Of a stretch of DNA of 64,000 nucleotides, positions 45,227 through 56,659 are shown piece by piece. The notes under the pieces were generated by a model that was given only the letters and a program-made list of their open reading frames with translations, was not told where the DNA came from and did no database searches. The stretch lies in assembly GCA_040954595.2 (NCBI GenBank), contig CM082593.2, forward strand, positions 9,548,001-9,612,000. Reading direction: 5' to 3'. This DNA is from Balanoglossus misakiensis. Lineage: Eukaryota > Hemichordata. Positions within the stretch are counted from its first letter, which is position 1, and each line of letters starts with the position of its first letter. The position numbers and the translations under genes were made by a program.

Positions 45227-47104
45227 CTAGTATAGTGGCTTGTGGTCGGTGTGAATGGTATAACGTCTACTAAACACGTAGTGCTTGAAGTGTATCGTTG
45301 CCCATACAACAGCTAACATCTCGCGTTCTATGTTGCTGTAGTTAGACTCAGCGGGGGTGAGGGCTTTCGATGCGAAATGGATTGGTTTGCCATTCTGCAG
45401 TAACACAGCACCTAGACCTTTGCATGATGCATCACACTGGATCACGATTTCTTTGCTAGCGTCGAAGTAGGTAAGTACTGGCGCTTTGGTGATAGCATTT
45501 ATCCTGTGTAGTGCTTGGTCGTGGCTTTCAGACCAAATAAACAGGACGTCTTTCTGTAGTAGTTTTCTGAGTGGTTCAGTCAGTGGACTCAGCTTCACGA
45601 ACTTTGACAGATAGTTTACGAGACTGAGGAGTGACTGTAGCTCTTGTTTGTTTGTTGGCGCTTTCAGTTTCTGGATTGCAGCCACTTTAGATGGGTCGGG
45701 CGATACTCCATCTTTGCTCAGGATGTGTCCGAACAGCTTAACTCTGTCTTTGTTAAACTGACATTTCTCGCCGTTGAGCTTGACATTGTTCTGTCTGCAG
45801 GCTTTCATGACATTTTGTATGGCTATGTCATGCTGTTGTCTGGATTCGGCAGCAATGAGGATGTCATCCTTTATGCAGTATTCATTGCTGACCTTCTGGA
45901 AAATCCGATCCAGCTCAATCTTGAATACTTCTTGGGCTGAGATGAGTCCAAACGGTAGGCGTGTGAAGCAATATCTGCCGTATATAGTGCTGAATGTGGT
46001 GAGGAGTTGCGATTCCTCATCAAGTGGGATATTCCAATATCCGCTTCTGAGATCAAGTGTTGAGAAGTACTTTGCGTTCTTCAGCTCTGGATGAATGTCA
46101 TCAAGAGTTTTCGCGTAGTAGTGTGGACGTTTGATGAACTTGTTAAGTTCGCGTGGGTCCAGACATATGCGTAGGGATCCGTCAGCCTTTGTGACAAGTA
46201 CAATGTTGTTGACCCATTCAGTCGGTTCCTGTACTTCCCTGATGACGCCGATTTCAATCAGACGGTCAAGTTCTTGTCTGAGAGGGGTTTTCAGTGCGTC
46301 GGGTGTTCTCCTTGTTGCGTTAACTGTGGGCACTGCTCCATCAGACAGCTGGATTTTGTGTTCATTTTGGATTTTGCCAACACCTTCGAACACATCAGCG
46401 TTGTCATTGATGAAATGTTCCTTGCTGGTGTACGATGCGATTTCTTTCACATCGAATTTCTCAAAGCAGCTGTGTCTATCACAGGGAAATTTCACAAGTC
46501 CTAGCTTGGCGCATAAGCTGAGGCCGAGTAGGTTGTTCCCCTGTTCTGAGATGAAGGACACGACGTTAAGTAGACGGGCGTTTTGATGCTCGATGACCGG
46601 GACAGTTACTTTCCCATGGTTTGGGAAACGTTTGCCTCCATATCCGCTAAGACGCATATCAGTTGTGTCTGGCTTGTGGTTTGGGCCAAACAGTGTTCGG
46701 TATGTGGTATAGTCATGCGTTTTCTTATCATGCTGATCAGCTGGTTGAGTGTTTTTATTGGTGGTAGAGCGGCATTTCTTTGCCCAGTGGTTGCGTTTGC
46801 CACATTTCCTGCAGTCCTGTCCGAAAGCTGGACATTTTCTTGGCGGGTGGTCCAGGCCACAGTTTCTGCATTCCCCACCTGTGTTTTGCTTCAGCTTGCT
46901 TTGTTTGTGGTTATGCACCTTCGCCCTGGCGGAGTGTACAACTTCTCCTGGTTCAGGCGGCGTTGCTTGCCCCATAGTCTTCAGTGCAGATACATGCGCA
47001 TTGGCGGCTTCATAAGTTCTACCGAGGGCTATGGCTTCATTGAGCGTGTATTTTTTAGGCTTTGTTAACAGCTCTTTCTGGAACTCAAGTATTGGCGTAG
47101 CGGC
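45227..47104 (-). pseudogene. Gypsy gag C-terminus, truncated protease, reverse transcriptase and RNase H
   Basis: An open frame of about 620 codons. A gag C-terminal remnant lies upstream of 46,975 (KYTLNEAIALGRTYEAANAH), followed by two zinc knuckles (CRNCGLDHPPRKC, CRKCGKRNHWAKKC). Where a protease with Asp-Thr/Ser-Gly should follow, only the downstream part is present (LSGYGGKRFPNHGKVTVPVI, GLSLCAKLGL), so the catalytic segment seems deleted. RT motifs: LRICLDPRELNKFI, YFSTLDLRSGYWNIPL, RLPFGLISAQEVF, then CIKDDILIAAE with both catalytic Asp. The RNase H start shows IQCDASCKGLGAVLL and HTDHKPLY, just before a stop. Upstream of 47,104 the gag frame is shifted (ESFDLFNHCRYANT in another frame). 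Confidence 0.88.
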
Positions 47105-47309
47105 AATGATTAAATAGGTCGAAGGATTCAGTTAAATTGTCCGACTCCCAGTTCATAACCGGTATTTTGTTTGCCATGGTCGTTTCGGGAAATGTGCTCG
47201 CTGTGTGTTGCTAGGTATATGCTATACATTAGGCTAGGCTGTGTTCACATCAAAAGTCAACTTACGCCAATTGCTTCGGATTGGGTATCACTCGTCTTCT
47301 GATGTCAAC

Positions 47310-47325
47310 CGTCGCTGGGTCACCA
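47310..47325 (-). promoter_or_regulatory. Gypsy primer-binding site
   Basis: On the element strand TGGTGACCCAGCGACG directly abuts the 5' LTR. TGG pairs with a tRNA CCA end. The tRNA was not identified. Confidence 0.7.
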
Positions 47326-47556
47326 TGTTATGTTTACTGACTCGGTGAGATCAGGTAATGTTTTGTGTAACTCGTTTAATGAGAAACTTCAACTGGAACA
47401 CGAACACAACAACTGTACGTTCTGCTAGTACAAGATGGCAGCCATGAACGCGGGAAAAATCATGACCTTACAATGTCATATGAACTCTGCTAGAGGGCGC
47501 TCTATCAAAGCATTGCATGTGGTATGCTATAGTGAGATTATAGGTATATCATAACA
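47326..47556 (-). repeat. Gypsy 5' LTR
   Basis: 231 bp, about 96-97% identical to the other LTR by my count. Its outer end (CATAACA) forms part of the target duplication of the adjoining Tx1-like LINE. Confidence 0.9.
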
Positions 47557-47848
47557 GACATTTTTTTTATTTAATTTATTTAATTTAATTTGGGCGATAA
47601 AGAATTTTACAGCGCTCAAAAAACAGATGCTGATACATTTAAAGGTACAGATACAGATTCAGTAACAAATATTACATATTAAATTGTGGTATATATTAAA
47701 TTGTTGTATATGCAATTTCAAAGGAGATTCTCAAGTTACAGATATCATTATACATCAACATTTCCCCATTTCAGTAAAGCATTCTCTATACAATTATTTC
47801 TTTTGGCAATATACATTTCCACTTTCTTCATAATTCGTACATATATTT

Positions 47849-50800
47849 TCACAATATTGAAGGAAGGGAGACCTTACAATCATAAATAGTATTCTTTGTG
47901 ACAAGTATTACGTGATTTAAAAGTGAATTAAGAGATGCATCTCCCAAGAGAATTTGTTTAGCGGAAAGATTAGGAGGTGCATCAAGTGCAGAGCCCCACA
48001 GGAGCAAAAAGCTTCTCCATAAAGTTTGTACACATTCACACTCTACAAATAGATGAAGAATGGTCTCGTCGACTTTTGACAAAAAGTACAAAGACTACTG
48101 TTAACTCTGGGAGGATTCATACGAAACAAAATACGGTTTGTACATAAAACATTATGATTTAACTTCCACTGGAACTCTTGCAATTTTTTTTCTATTGTGA
48201 CCTTGAATGGTAGTGCAAAAATATGACACCACTCATTTTTGTCCACAGTTAAAAAACTGTGAAAAGTACAGCACACTCTTTGGAGGAAATACATAACTTG
48301 CTGTGAAAAGTTTTCTAATATTTTTCACCGTACACTTCCTCAATGGCATAACTTTGTTACAAATTATTACACTGATAGGCAATTCTGGCCTAATTACTTC
48401 CACATTACATTTCTTCCAATTTGATGGAATTGACTGTAAAATACCTTGCCATTGTAAAAGATGGTTAAGAGTACATCCCATAGCAGATAAATCAATCCAC
48501 GTTTTCAAATTATTGTATTGATTAAAGATGTCTACAATGTACACTATACCTTTTTGGAAGAAAAGCTTATTAAAAATTCAACAATTGTTAATGAGAATTT
48601 CTTTGTTGTCCCAAATGATTTGTTGCGTAATACCAAAATAATTACAAGGATTAATGTCACTCCAAAATTCCAACATTTCAATGACAAAGTCTGGTAGTTG
48701 AATGGGAAGAGGTTTTACACTGTAGTTACACCTGAAAATGAGTCTGCCACCAATTGGTTGCAGAAAAAAATCCAAAATTAGTTTCCATGGGAGCTTTGTC
48801 TCAGACACGTAGCGCTTAATCCATGAAATTTTAAAAGCTTTGTACAATGCAAAAATGTCTATCATGCCTATTCCCCCTTCTCTAATATCACCGATTATCG
48901 TATTTCTGCTGACCCTATCAGGGCCATTCCAAATAAATTTGTGGATGACATTGTTAATTGTTTTGATATCTGAGAATTTGATAATTATAAGGTTGAAAAT
49001 GTACAGAAACTTGGAAATGATCAATGTTTTAACAATCTGGATTTTACCAATTAAGGTAAGCCCTCTGGACCGCCAGTGGCAAAGCAAACGTGACATTTAT
49101 AAGCAGCAGCAAGGTTATAAGAAAAGAAAATGCCCACAATTTTAATTGGCGTCTCTGGCCATTTTATACCAAAAGGTTTATCCTCTCTGTGCCTCCCTTT
49201 GCCAAGCCACATAGCTTCCGTTTTGTTACGATTTATACATAAACCAGATGCTAAATGAAAATTGTTTAAAAGAGAAAAAAGATTCACAGCAGATGTTTCG
49301 TCTGCCAAGAAACATGTCAGATCATCTGCAAATGCAGCATTTTTGATTTCTTTGTTTAATATACCAATGCCATGAATATTATCATTTTGTTGAAAAGCAA
49401 CTGAAAGTACTTCCAACCCAATGATAAAAAGAGCTGGGGATAGAGGGTCTCCTTGACGAACACATCGCTGTAAATCAAAATATCCTGTTGAGAGGCCACA
49501 ATTAAGAACACAGCTGGTTGGATGTGAATAAAAAGTGCGAATCCAATTCATAAGAGAAGGGCCAACATTTAAAGCTTCAAGAGCTTTATACAGAAATGGC
49601 CATTCTAGGCTGTCAAAAGCCTTCTCAAAAGCTACTGCCATAAGAATACCAGGTAAGTTTTCCATTTTTGTAAACTCCAAAATGCTATCTATGATTCTTA
49701 CACAATCACCTATTTGACGACCCTTTATAAAAGCACACTGGGTCTCATTAATAATATTATGCAAGATCTTGTCTAAACGTCTAGAAATACATTTCGCACC
49801 AATCTTGTAATCCACATTTAAGAGTGTAATGTGCCTCCAGTTTTTAACAAAACGTTTGTCTTTACCCTTTTTCTCAATGAGAGTGATAACACCTTGCTTC
49901 TGACTGTTTGACAAAACACCCATCTCATAACCTTTGTTTAAAGAATTAACAACATAGTAACCTATAAGAGGCCAAAATTTCATATAAAATTCAACAGACA
50001 GGCCATCATTACCTGGAGTTTTGTTTGATGGCATACTAGAGAGGGCCTGGAACGCTTCATCATAAGTGATGAGGCCATCACAAGAGGCGCTATCTGTATC
50101 AGTTAACATGGGCAAGTTTACCATGTTGAAAAAGTCAGTAATGGAGTTCAGATTTTCATGATTTTGTTTACTATGATAAAGCTTGGAATAAAAAGACTTA
50201 AGTTCTCCTAAAATCTCTTGAGAGTCCGTAATCCTCCTCCCTTCATCATTTATAATTTGGACAATGTGGGACTTCTTAGAATTAACCTTTTCCAAACTAA
50301 GAAAATAATTTGTATTCTTTTCCCCCAGCTCATACCAGTTTGCTCTTGACCGAATAATGCTACCTTCAACAACGTAATCTAATTCTATCTGCAATTCCTT
50401 TCTTATACATTCAATCTCATCCCTAATCTCATTGGATGGATCAGAAGCTAGAGCTACCTCCATATGGGTAAGCTTGGTCTCAAGCTCAGAAATATTATCT
50501 CTTCTAGCTTTTGCCTTTTGTTTCCCATAAGAAAGAGAGGCTGTCTTAATTTTGTACTTCAAAAAATCCCAAACTTGAATTGGCTCTTGAGAGTGCTACT
50601 CATCTACCCAATTTTCAAAGTTGCCATAAATAAGTTTGATAAACTGATCATCTAGAAGAAAGCTATTATTGAACTTCCAGTAGGAACGCCCAAGCCTGGC
50701 TCGACTATCACCAATGGAAAGAGTAATTGCAGAATGGTCACTATAATTACAAGAAATGATATCTGTATCTGAGACAGCTTGCTGCAGAGAGCTGCTCACT

Positions 50801-51441
50801 AAGAAATAATCTAAATGACTCTGAATTAACTCGGGACGCAATTTGCTCCAGGTAAAACGTCTCGTGGAAGGATTACGGACTCTCCAAATATCCGAAAGAT
50901 CAAATTTAGCACAAAGCTCACTCAAAATAGTAGCTGACTTTTTCCACGTGGTTGGGTTTCCACCTTTCCTGTCAAGTTAGGATTTATAGTCATATTATGA
51001 TCCCTTACCCAAATAATCTCTCTATCTGGTTCTATTTCCATAGCATAAAGCATTTCAGTGATCTGTGAAAGATATGAAACATGCTCAGTTTCATTATTTG
51101 GACCATAACAATTTATGAGTAAATACGGCTTTTCAAAAATATCTTCTGAAATAATAATCCGACAATCTTTATCGGTACTTACATTATAAATAGAGAAATG
51201 TACATTTCTAAAAATAACAAGTACACCTCTACTATTGGAGGTACCGTGTGAAAAAAAAATGGCCAGGGAGTAGACTTGGCCACAGCTGTTCATCTTTAGG
51301 CACACTATGAGTTTCTTGAAGGAAAATGATATTTGGATTTTTCTTTTGCAACCACTGAAAAACACCTTTTCGTTTCTTATAGTTAGCAATACCACGCACA
51401 TTTGCTGAAATTACATTATAGTTCTCTGACATCAAATTTGA
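47849..51441 (-). pseudogene. Tx1/L1-like ORF2: AP endonuclease, reverse transcriptase, C-terminal Cys/His domain
   Basis: From ATG near 51,439: endonuclease motifs NYNVISANVRGIANYKKRKG, IIFLQETHS, LINCYGPN and NYSDHSAITLSI (S-D-H near 50,730). A frameshift lies in an A/T homopolymer near 51,255, another near 50,935, and a TAG at about 50,594 separates endonuclease from RT. RT runs about 50,560-49,100 with GNDGLSVEFYMKFW, ITLLNVDYKIGAKCISRRLD, AFIKGRQIGD, FEKAFDSLEW, QGDPLSPALFI and catalytic AFADDLTCFL. After further frame changes the C-terminus shows a LIGKIQIVKTLIISKFLY segment and a Cys/His motif (CTFCQKS, then ETILHLFVECECVQTLW). The domain order fits L1/Tx1-clade ORF2. Confidence 0.88.
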
Positions 51442-51939
51442 CAGAAAATAACTGTACAAAGATGCACTGAATTTTTTCTAAATCTCCCAAAATTTTCAAA
51501 ATAGAAAAGAAAAAAGGAAAAAAAATGAACTCTACAAAGAGCTCAGCAAAGACCGAAAACAAAAGAAAAACAAAACAACAGGCAAGGTGGAGGATCTGGT
51601 ACATGGCGTAAAGCAATTTAGGGAGGTGTGGGGAAAGAATATCTCCCCAACAGCGATAACCATAGTCAAAAGCATAATTGACTAATGCAGTAAAATGAGA
51701 AAAGAGAGAGAGAGAAAAAACAAGACATGAATGATCACAACATCGAATAACAGGTCAACAAAAAGCATTTCTCTAATGGCAGGTGTCCATGTATACAGAC
51801 AAGTAAAAGAGGACTGATCACCAGTAGCGACATTGCTCTCACACTGACATCAAAAGGATATGATAAACAAGTCAATGTCTTTGCTGGTAATCTTGTGGTG
51901 AAGGCGTGTATTTTGAGTTGTTGATGTAGAGTTGACCAT

Positions 51940-52712
51940 TTACGAACTTGACTTTCTTTTTTTCGTTGTACGGAGGCTTTGCTTGACTTTATAGTCCGCT
52001 GGGCACAAGTCTGGTTTGACAAAAATGTCCGTACCTCTGAAAGCCGTACGCCAGTTTCTCAGTAGTTCACTCCGCTGTACTCGAAGAGGGAGTTTAACGA
52101 TGATATGCCTCGGTTTGCCAGATTTACTGCGAGTGTCTTTCACACTTGGACTGCGTTGGGCATTGTCAATCAAAATGTCCGCCATCTTGAACTTTTCTGC
52201 AGCGAGTCTCTTTATGGTTTCAATGCAATTTCATCATCTTTTTAGGGTATGCCTCCAATACGGAGATTGTAGTTTCGGGAGTATCTTTCAAGCCTTGTCA
52301 CCGAACTCTCAACTTGTTCATTTCTTTTGGTAAACTCCTCTAATTTTGTTTGAAGTTTCTGAAAATCTGCCTTCAACTCCACGTTCTCTCCCTTCAGCGT
52401 ATCTATGTCGTCATCTGCATACTGCATGGCCTTTTCAAGTTCAGTGTATTTCGTTTCAACAAGTTTCATTCTTTCAGATAGCTTTCGTTGTTCAGTTATA
52501 ATCGTTGAAACCCGGTCAGATATCGAGCCCACTTTCTCCTCTAAGTTCTGCAGACATTCCTTCATTAAGGCTTTCAGCGAGTCACGAGAGAAGCCACTCT
52601 CACCTTCTCGCACGCACGGTTCTGATGTACCGCCGCCATCTTTGAAGTACGCTGCGATGTCTTGGTTGTCCGTACCGACTTTTTTGCTCTTATTTCGGGT
52701 TGCGTTTGCCAT
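51940..52712 (-). pseudogene. Tx1/L1-like ORF1: coiled-coil RNA-binding protein, frameshifted
   Basis: Starts MANATRNKSKKVGTDNQD. Residues of about 45-145 form a heptad-rich coiled coil (KMKLVETKYTELEKAMQ-type spacing), ending in RLERYSRNYNLRIGGIP, the signature that precedes the RRM-like part in L1 ORF1 proteins. The frame then breaks near 52,240 and the C-terminal domain resumes in another frame (IDNAQRSPSVKD, KPRHIIVKLPLR, FRGTDIFVKPDL, down to 51,940). The protein would bind element RNA as a trimer. The start lies about 160 bases from the element's 5' end. Confidence 0.8.
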
Positions 52713-52886
52713 ATCGCTTCCAGGTCCGCTACAAGCGTTCTAGGTAACTTTAAATCAGTAACAGTAACGTCAAATGTTAAACCTGGTGGACTATTACCAT
52801 GAAATTTCGACCTGCTTTTAGTGACGGTGTGACCACACTGTTCACTCCAGCGCCATGACCTATGACCCCTGTAACATAACAGACAT

Positions 52887-53865
52887 AGTAGTCAAAGTCC
52901 AGTATGTGTTTAAAATGATACCCTGGTCACACACAGTGACAAATATCAGCCTTTGACTATTGTGTCAAATTATCTAATTTGTGCATTGTTAATAACCCAC
53001 TGTGAAGTTTAGTCCAGGTAATTCTTTTTCAGTGTGGAAACATACTATACTTTGAATACATGTTGCATATGGAGTGTTGAAGGTTATAGTTGGATGCAGT
53101 TTTCCAAGCAATTAGGAAATTTTTATATATCGCTTTATACTATTTCATTGGTTGATAAACATCATGATTCTTCACGTCACGATGAAAACTGAAAAATAAA
53201 AATGTTGCTTTATATGCACCAAAAACTATTTTTTTCACCATTGCTATGAAAAATAAAGCACAAAAAAACGTAACACTTTACATCTTACAGTAAAGGGCAT
53301 TGCCTGTCGATGTGATACACTTTATCATATAACTTCAAAACTGGTAGCTAGGGCAGTGTTTGCACAGAGGAGTCCCTTAAATGCCTTCGCTCATTCACAC
53401 CTCTTCAGTGATGATGCCTGGATTATATTGACATGAAGCTGTTTGTTCAGCAGTGTTTCAACTGCCAGCCACCTGAGTTAATTTTAACACCCAAACACTG
53501 AAAATATTGTAGCAATCAATAATATAACCTACACGCGGGGTAAAAGTCATCGTGTTTTAAAGTTATGTTGATGCCTGATGTGCATTGTGACTCACGGGGC
53601 ATGCAAGGGTAAAGCTTGTCCAAAGTTGACAAAGCAAAATACCAGACTAAGTGCCTGTTTTAAAATGTACCTCTTTCCAAGGACCTTGGTGACGAGGCAT
53701 AAATTTGGGAACGTTCACGGGACCCATTTTTTCACTGGACCCGCACATGTAATTATATAACCATGAAATTGAACTGTTCCCGGGAGCTACCGAGTGTTGC
53801 CTTGTTTCACCCGCAGGTTACTAGCTAGGGTTTTTACACTGCCGGCAGTAGTTCCAAAAACTAGC
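52887..53865. other. Unassigned spacer
   Basis: About 1 kb with no recognisable coding frame, inverted repeat or RNA gene. It is the likely pre-insertion neighbour of the Gypsy/LINE complex, continuing from the Gypsy right flank. Confidence 0.5.
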
Positions 53866-53976
53866 TACACTGCGTAGTGATTGGTTGACTATATATGAAT
53901 ATGCATGAGGTCTGGTTTATAAGGTTCTACCCAGATGTAGTGCCCATGCCTTCTCACGGCGGAGCGTGACAGAGAG
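53866..53976 (+). promoter_or_regulatory. Promoter-like repeat, copy 1, upstream of the gag-like gene
   Basis: About 110 bp (from AACTAGCTACACT to GACAGAGAGCA) nearly identical to 62,165-62,284. It contains CTATATATGAATATGC, a TATA-box-like stretch, about 135 bases before the ATG of the gag-like gene at 54,027. It could be the shared promoter of a repeat family or part of a decayed LTR. Transcription is not shown by sequence alone. Confidence 0.4.
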
Positions 53977-54126
53977 CATATTCCGTGTACCTCGCTCGTC
54001 ATCAAGTTTTCTAGGTGGAATTCAGAATGGCAACTACAACCACAAAAGCAACAGTTGTAACAGCACTGCAAACACCAGTTCTCAATACTTTGGCTGTGAG
54101 TAGAATGTCTACAACCAGGACTGCGA

Positions 54127-55913
54127 CTGCCAATACCACGAGCAGAATGGGTTTCGAAGTGACAGATCATGTGAAGATCACATTTTCACGCTCACTTCCA
54201 TTATCAGAAATAGGCTTTCAAATGGTCTTTCTACTTTTGCTACTTTTATTGATTTAAAAAAAGCCTTTGATTATGTGGATAGATCTGCGCTTCTGTATAA
54301 ACTATTACTCCATGGTATTGATGGCAAAATGTATAGCAGTATTAAGACAATGTACTCTGACACCTTATCATGTGTTAAGGTAAATGATATGTATACAGAC
54401 TGGTTTACTACAAACATTGGATTAAGGCAGGGAGACAATTTGTCACCCTCTTTATTTTCATTTTTTATTAATGACTTAGCAGTTGAGCTTAAATCATTGA
54501 ACAAAGGTATTTCTATTGATAACTGTAATATCTGTATATTGTTATATGCCGACGACATTGTCTTGATTTCGGATAATGAACTTGATATGCAAGCAATGCT
54601 TGACCATGTCGATGATTGGTGCTCCAAGTGGCGTCTTCTAGTTAATGGTAGTAAATCAAAAGTTGTCCATTTTAGGAAAGAAACCATGACAAAAAGTGCA
54701 TTTGATTTTCATCTTGGTGTAAATTCTGTTGAATATGCTCAGAAGTACAAATACCTTGGGATTGTATTAAGTGAATTTTTGGATTTTTCTGTTACTTCAG
54801 AAGCGTTGTCACAAGCTGCCAATAGAGCATTGGGTGCCTTGAATTCAAAAGTTAAAGTTTTGAAAAACTTTGGCTTTGAATCCTATACAAAACTATATAA
54901 TGCATGTGTTACCCCTATACTAGATTACTGCTGTGCAATTTGGGGGTTCAGAAAACATGATAAATGTGATGTAGTCCAAAACCGTGCCTTAAGATTTTAT
55001 TTGGGGGTTCATAGGTTTACTCCAACTCATGCAATTATAGGTGATACTGGTTGGTACTCTTGTAGAAATCGCAGACATATTAACATGATTCGTTATTGGA
55101 ATAGGCTTCTGGCCATGGACGAACAAAGACTTACAAAAAGGGTCTTCTTGTGGGACTTTGCCTTAAATGATTACAATAATTGGTCAAATGAAATCTGTCA
55201 GATTTTTGATATTTTAAACGTAGATGTGGAAAACCTATTGTACATTAATATTCTTATGGTTAAAAGAAAGTTCTTATCAATGCTCGAGTCCGATTGGCTT
55301 GAGAATGCTAGACAAAAAGCTAAGTTACGTACTTATATTCTATTGAAATCTACTTATAGTGCAGAAAGTTATGTTACGTTGAATCTGTCCCGTCGACAAC
55401 GTTCGTTGACAGCACAAATTCGTGCCGGTGTATTGCCTCTTCGGATTGAAACTGGAAGATTTCGTCACGAGAGTTTAGATAGAAGGCTTTGTGAATTTTG
55501 TCAGAGTAATTCTATTGAAAATGAGAGTCACTTTCTATTGCATTGTCCATTTTATGATGATTTAAGGGTATCTTATATGAAATGTCTTACGGATGTACGA
55601 ATTGGTGATATTCCAGACGTGGAAAAGCTGAAGTTATTATTTGAACAAATTAACGTTAGAAATACAGCAAAATATATCGAAAAAGCATTTCTTCGAAGGA
55701 AAGAAAGACTGTATAGGCTCAATTAGCATGCATGATTTGTACATTTGTCACTGTGTATTGTACACCCATCTTTTTCTATTTTTTGCTTGGATCTTTAAAG
55801 TGACATATAAGTCCATTGGGCTGGGAGGTTTTCCTATTCAGATTATTATCTTCACTGTAAAGAATTTGTAATTGACCTCATGTCACTATAATAAACTATC
55901 TATCTATCTATCT
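54127..55913 (+). mobile_element. 5'-truncated LINE in exon 1 of the gag-like gene
   Basis: A non-LTR element of about 1.8 kb on the plus strand. RT homology starts just after the left junction, and the 3' end is a (CTAT)n run at about 55,891-55,913. Possible target duplication AATACCAC/AATGCTAC is imperfect, so the exact ends are uncertain by several bases. The coding frame is open throughout. Confidence 0.8.
54133..55726 (+). CDS. LINE reverse transcriptase, N-terminally truncated
   Basis: The frame is open from the truncation point (EQNGFRSDRSCEDHIFTLTS, about 54,133) to the stop at 55,724-55,726. Motifs: TFATFIDLKKAFDYVDRS, GLRQGDNLSPSLFSFFINDL, catalytic ILLYADDIVLIS near 54,550, WRLLVNGSKSKVVHFR, YKYLGIVLSE, DYCCAIWG and a C-terminal CEFCQSNSIENESHFLLHCP Cys/His domain. 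The endonuclease and first RT segment are absent, so the protein would be inactive for retrotransposition, though no stop interrupts what remains. Clade is uncertain; the motif style fits the I/Jockey/RTE-X range. The open frame suggests a fairly recent insertion. Confidence 0.85.
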
Positions 55914-55985
55914 AATGCTACTGTCGCTCTTACCAGTACCCGAACAGCCTCAACGGGTACCAGCCAAGTGCAACCAGTCGATGCG

Positions 55986-56659
55986 GTAAGTTTCACCTTG
56001 CAGATCGAATATTATTTGGTGCATGTTGCTGTGTTGTCTTTCCACAGCCAGCTTGTATTCTGATATTCTACGTTCAAGACCGAAGATATTATCGGGAACT
56101 GGGACTGGAGTCATTTCGAATGAGAATGTGATGTATTTGGGTCTGACGAAAGAGAAGTGATTTTTGAGTCGTCCCCATGAAGAGTTATAAATATGGTTGT
56201 GGGTATGACGAATTGACAGTTGGTAATGCCGAAGAAACTGAGTATTGAGTCGTCCCCATGGAAAGTTTTGAAAAACGGTTTTGGGTTGACGAATTTACCG
56301 TTGTTAATGGAGAAGAAACTTGAGTCGTCCCCATGAAAAACCTGAGACTGTAATGAATGGTAATGAAGGTGACGAGTCGTCCCCAAGTGTTTTTCTTTTC
56401 GTATTTGGGTTTGACGAGTCTGGAATCGGTGTACTCGTTACATAATGTGAAAAGGTAGCCGGATTGGTCATGGCAGGTTGTAACATTTGGGTTGACGAAT
56501 TATCGAGCGCTAGTTGGAATGAATATGACTGCTGCAGAGGAAAATATTGCAGGTTGACTGTGAATGGGTGTGGCCAGAAATAATTGTCATGTAAATTACA
56601 CGCTAAACGTGCGGCATACCCCAGGTGCTAAGGTTTATGCTTTGATTGGTGCATTGCAG
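55986..56659 (+). other. Predicted intron of the gag-like gene
   Basis: GTAAGT donor after ...GTCGATGCG and a CATTGCAG acceptor. Joining 55,985 to 56,660 keeps the reading frame. The intron carries the short tandem motif block at about 56,160-56,400. Confidence 0.4.
56160..56400. repeat. Short tandem motif block, GAGTCGTCCCC
   Basis: GAGTCGTCCCCA(T/A)G recurs at 56,166, 56,247, 56,322 and 56,374. The copies at 56,166, 56,247 and 56,322 share surrounding sequence (GGTTGTGGGTATGACGAATT / GGTTTTGGGTTGACGAATTT). Read on the minus strand this gives repeated HGDDS peptides, but no start context or partner supports coding. Confidence 0.6.

Larger units (their letters stand above)
41715..47556 (-). 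mobile_element. Ty3/Gypsy LTR retrotransposon, degraded
   Basis: Two 231-bp LTRs (41,715-41,945 and 47,326-47,556) start TGTTATG and end CATAACA on the plus strand; I count about eight differences between them, so the copy is older than the BEL element. Flanks GACAC and GACAT look like a 5-bp target duplication with one change. Gag is mostly missing, the protease core is deleted, pol carries stops and frameshifts, and a 1.5-kb DNA transposon sits in the integrase region. Confidence 0.92.
47562..52874 (-). mobile_element. Tx1/L1-like LINE, near full length, degraded
   Basis: A 5.3-kb non-LTR element on the minus strand, bounded by a 12-bp direct repeat CATAACAGACAT (47,550-47,561 and 52,875-52,886). 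It ends in an A/T-rich tail at 47,562-47,590 and has both ORF1 (coiled coil) and ORF2 (endonuclease-RT). The left copy of the 12-mer consists of the last seven bases of the Gypsy LTR plus five flanking bases, so the LINE landed on the Gypsy boundary after Gypsy was in place. Stops and frameshifts in both ORFs show it is inactive. Confidence 0.9.

Noticed and set aside
56111-56386. Minus-strand HGDDS-repeat protein
   Set aside because: It is explained by the GAGTCGTCCCC tandem motif in a predicted intron; no start or splice context supports coding.
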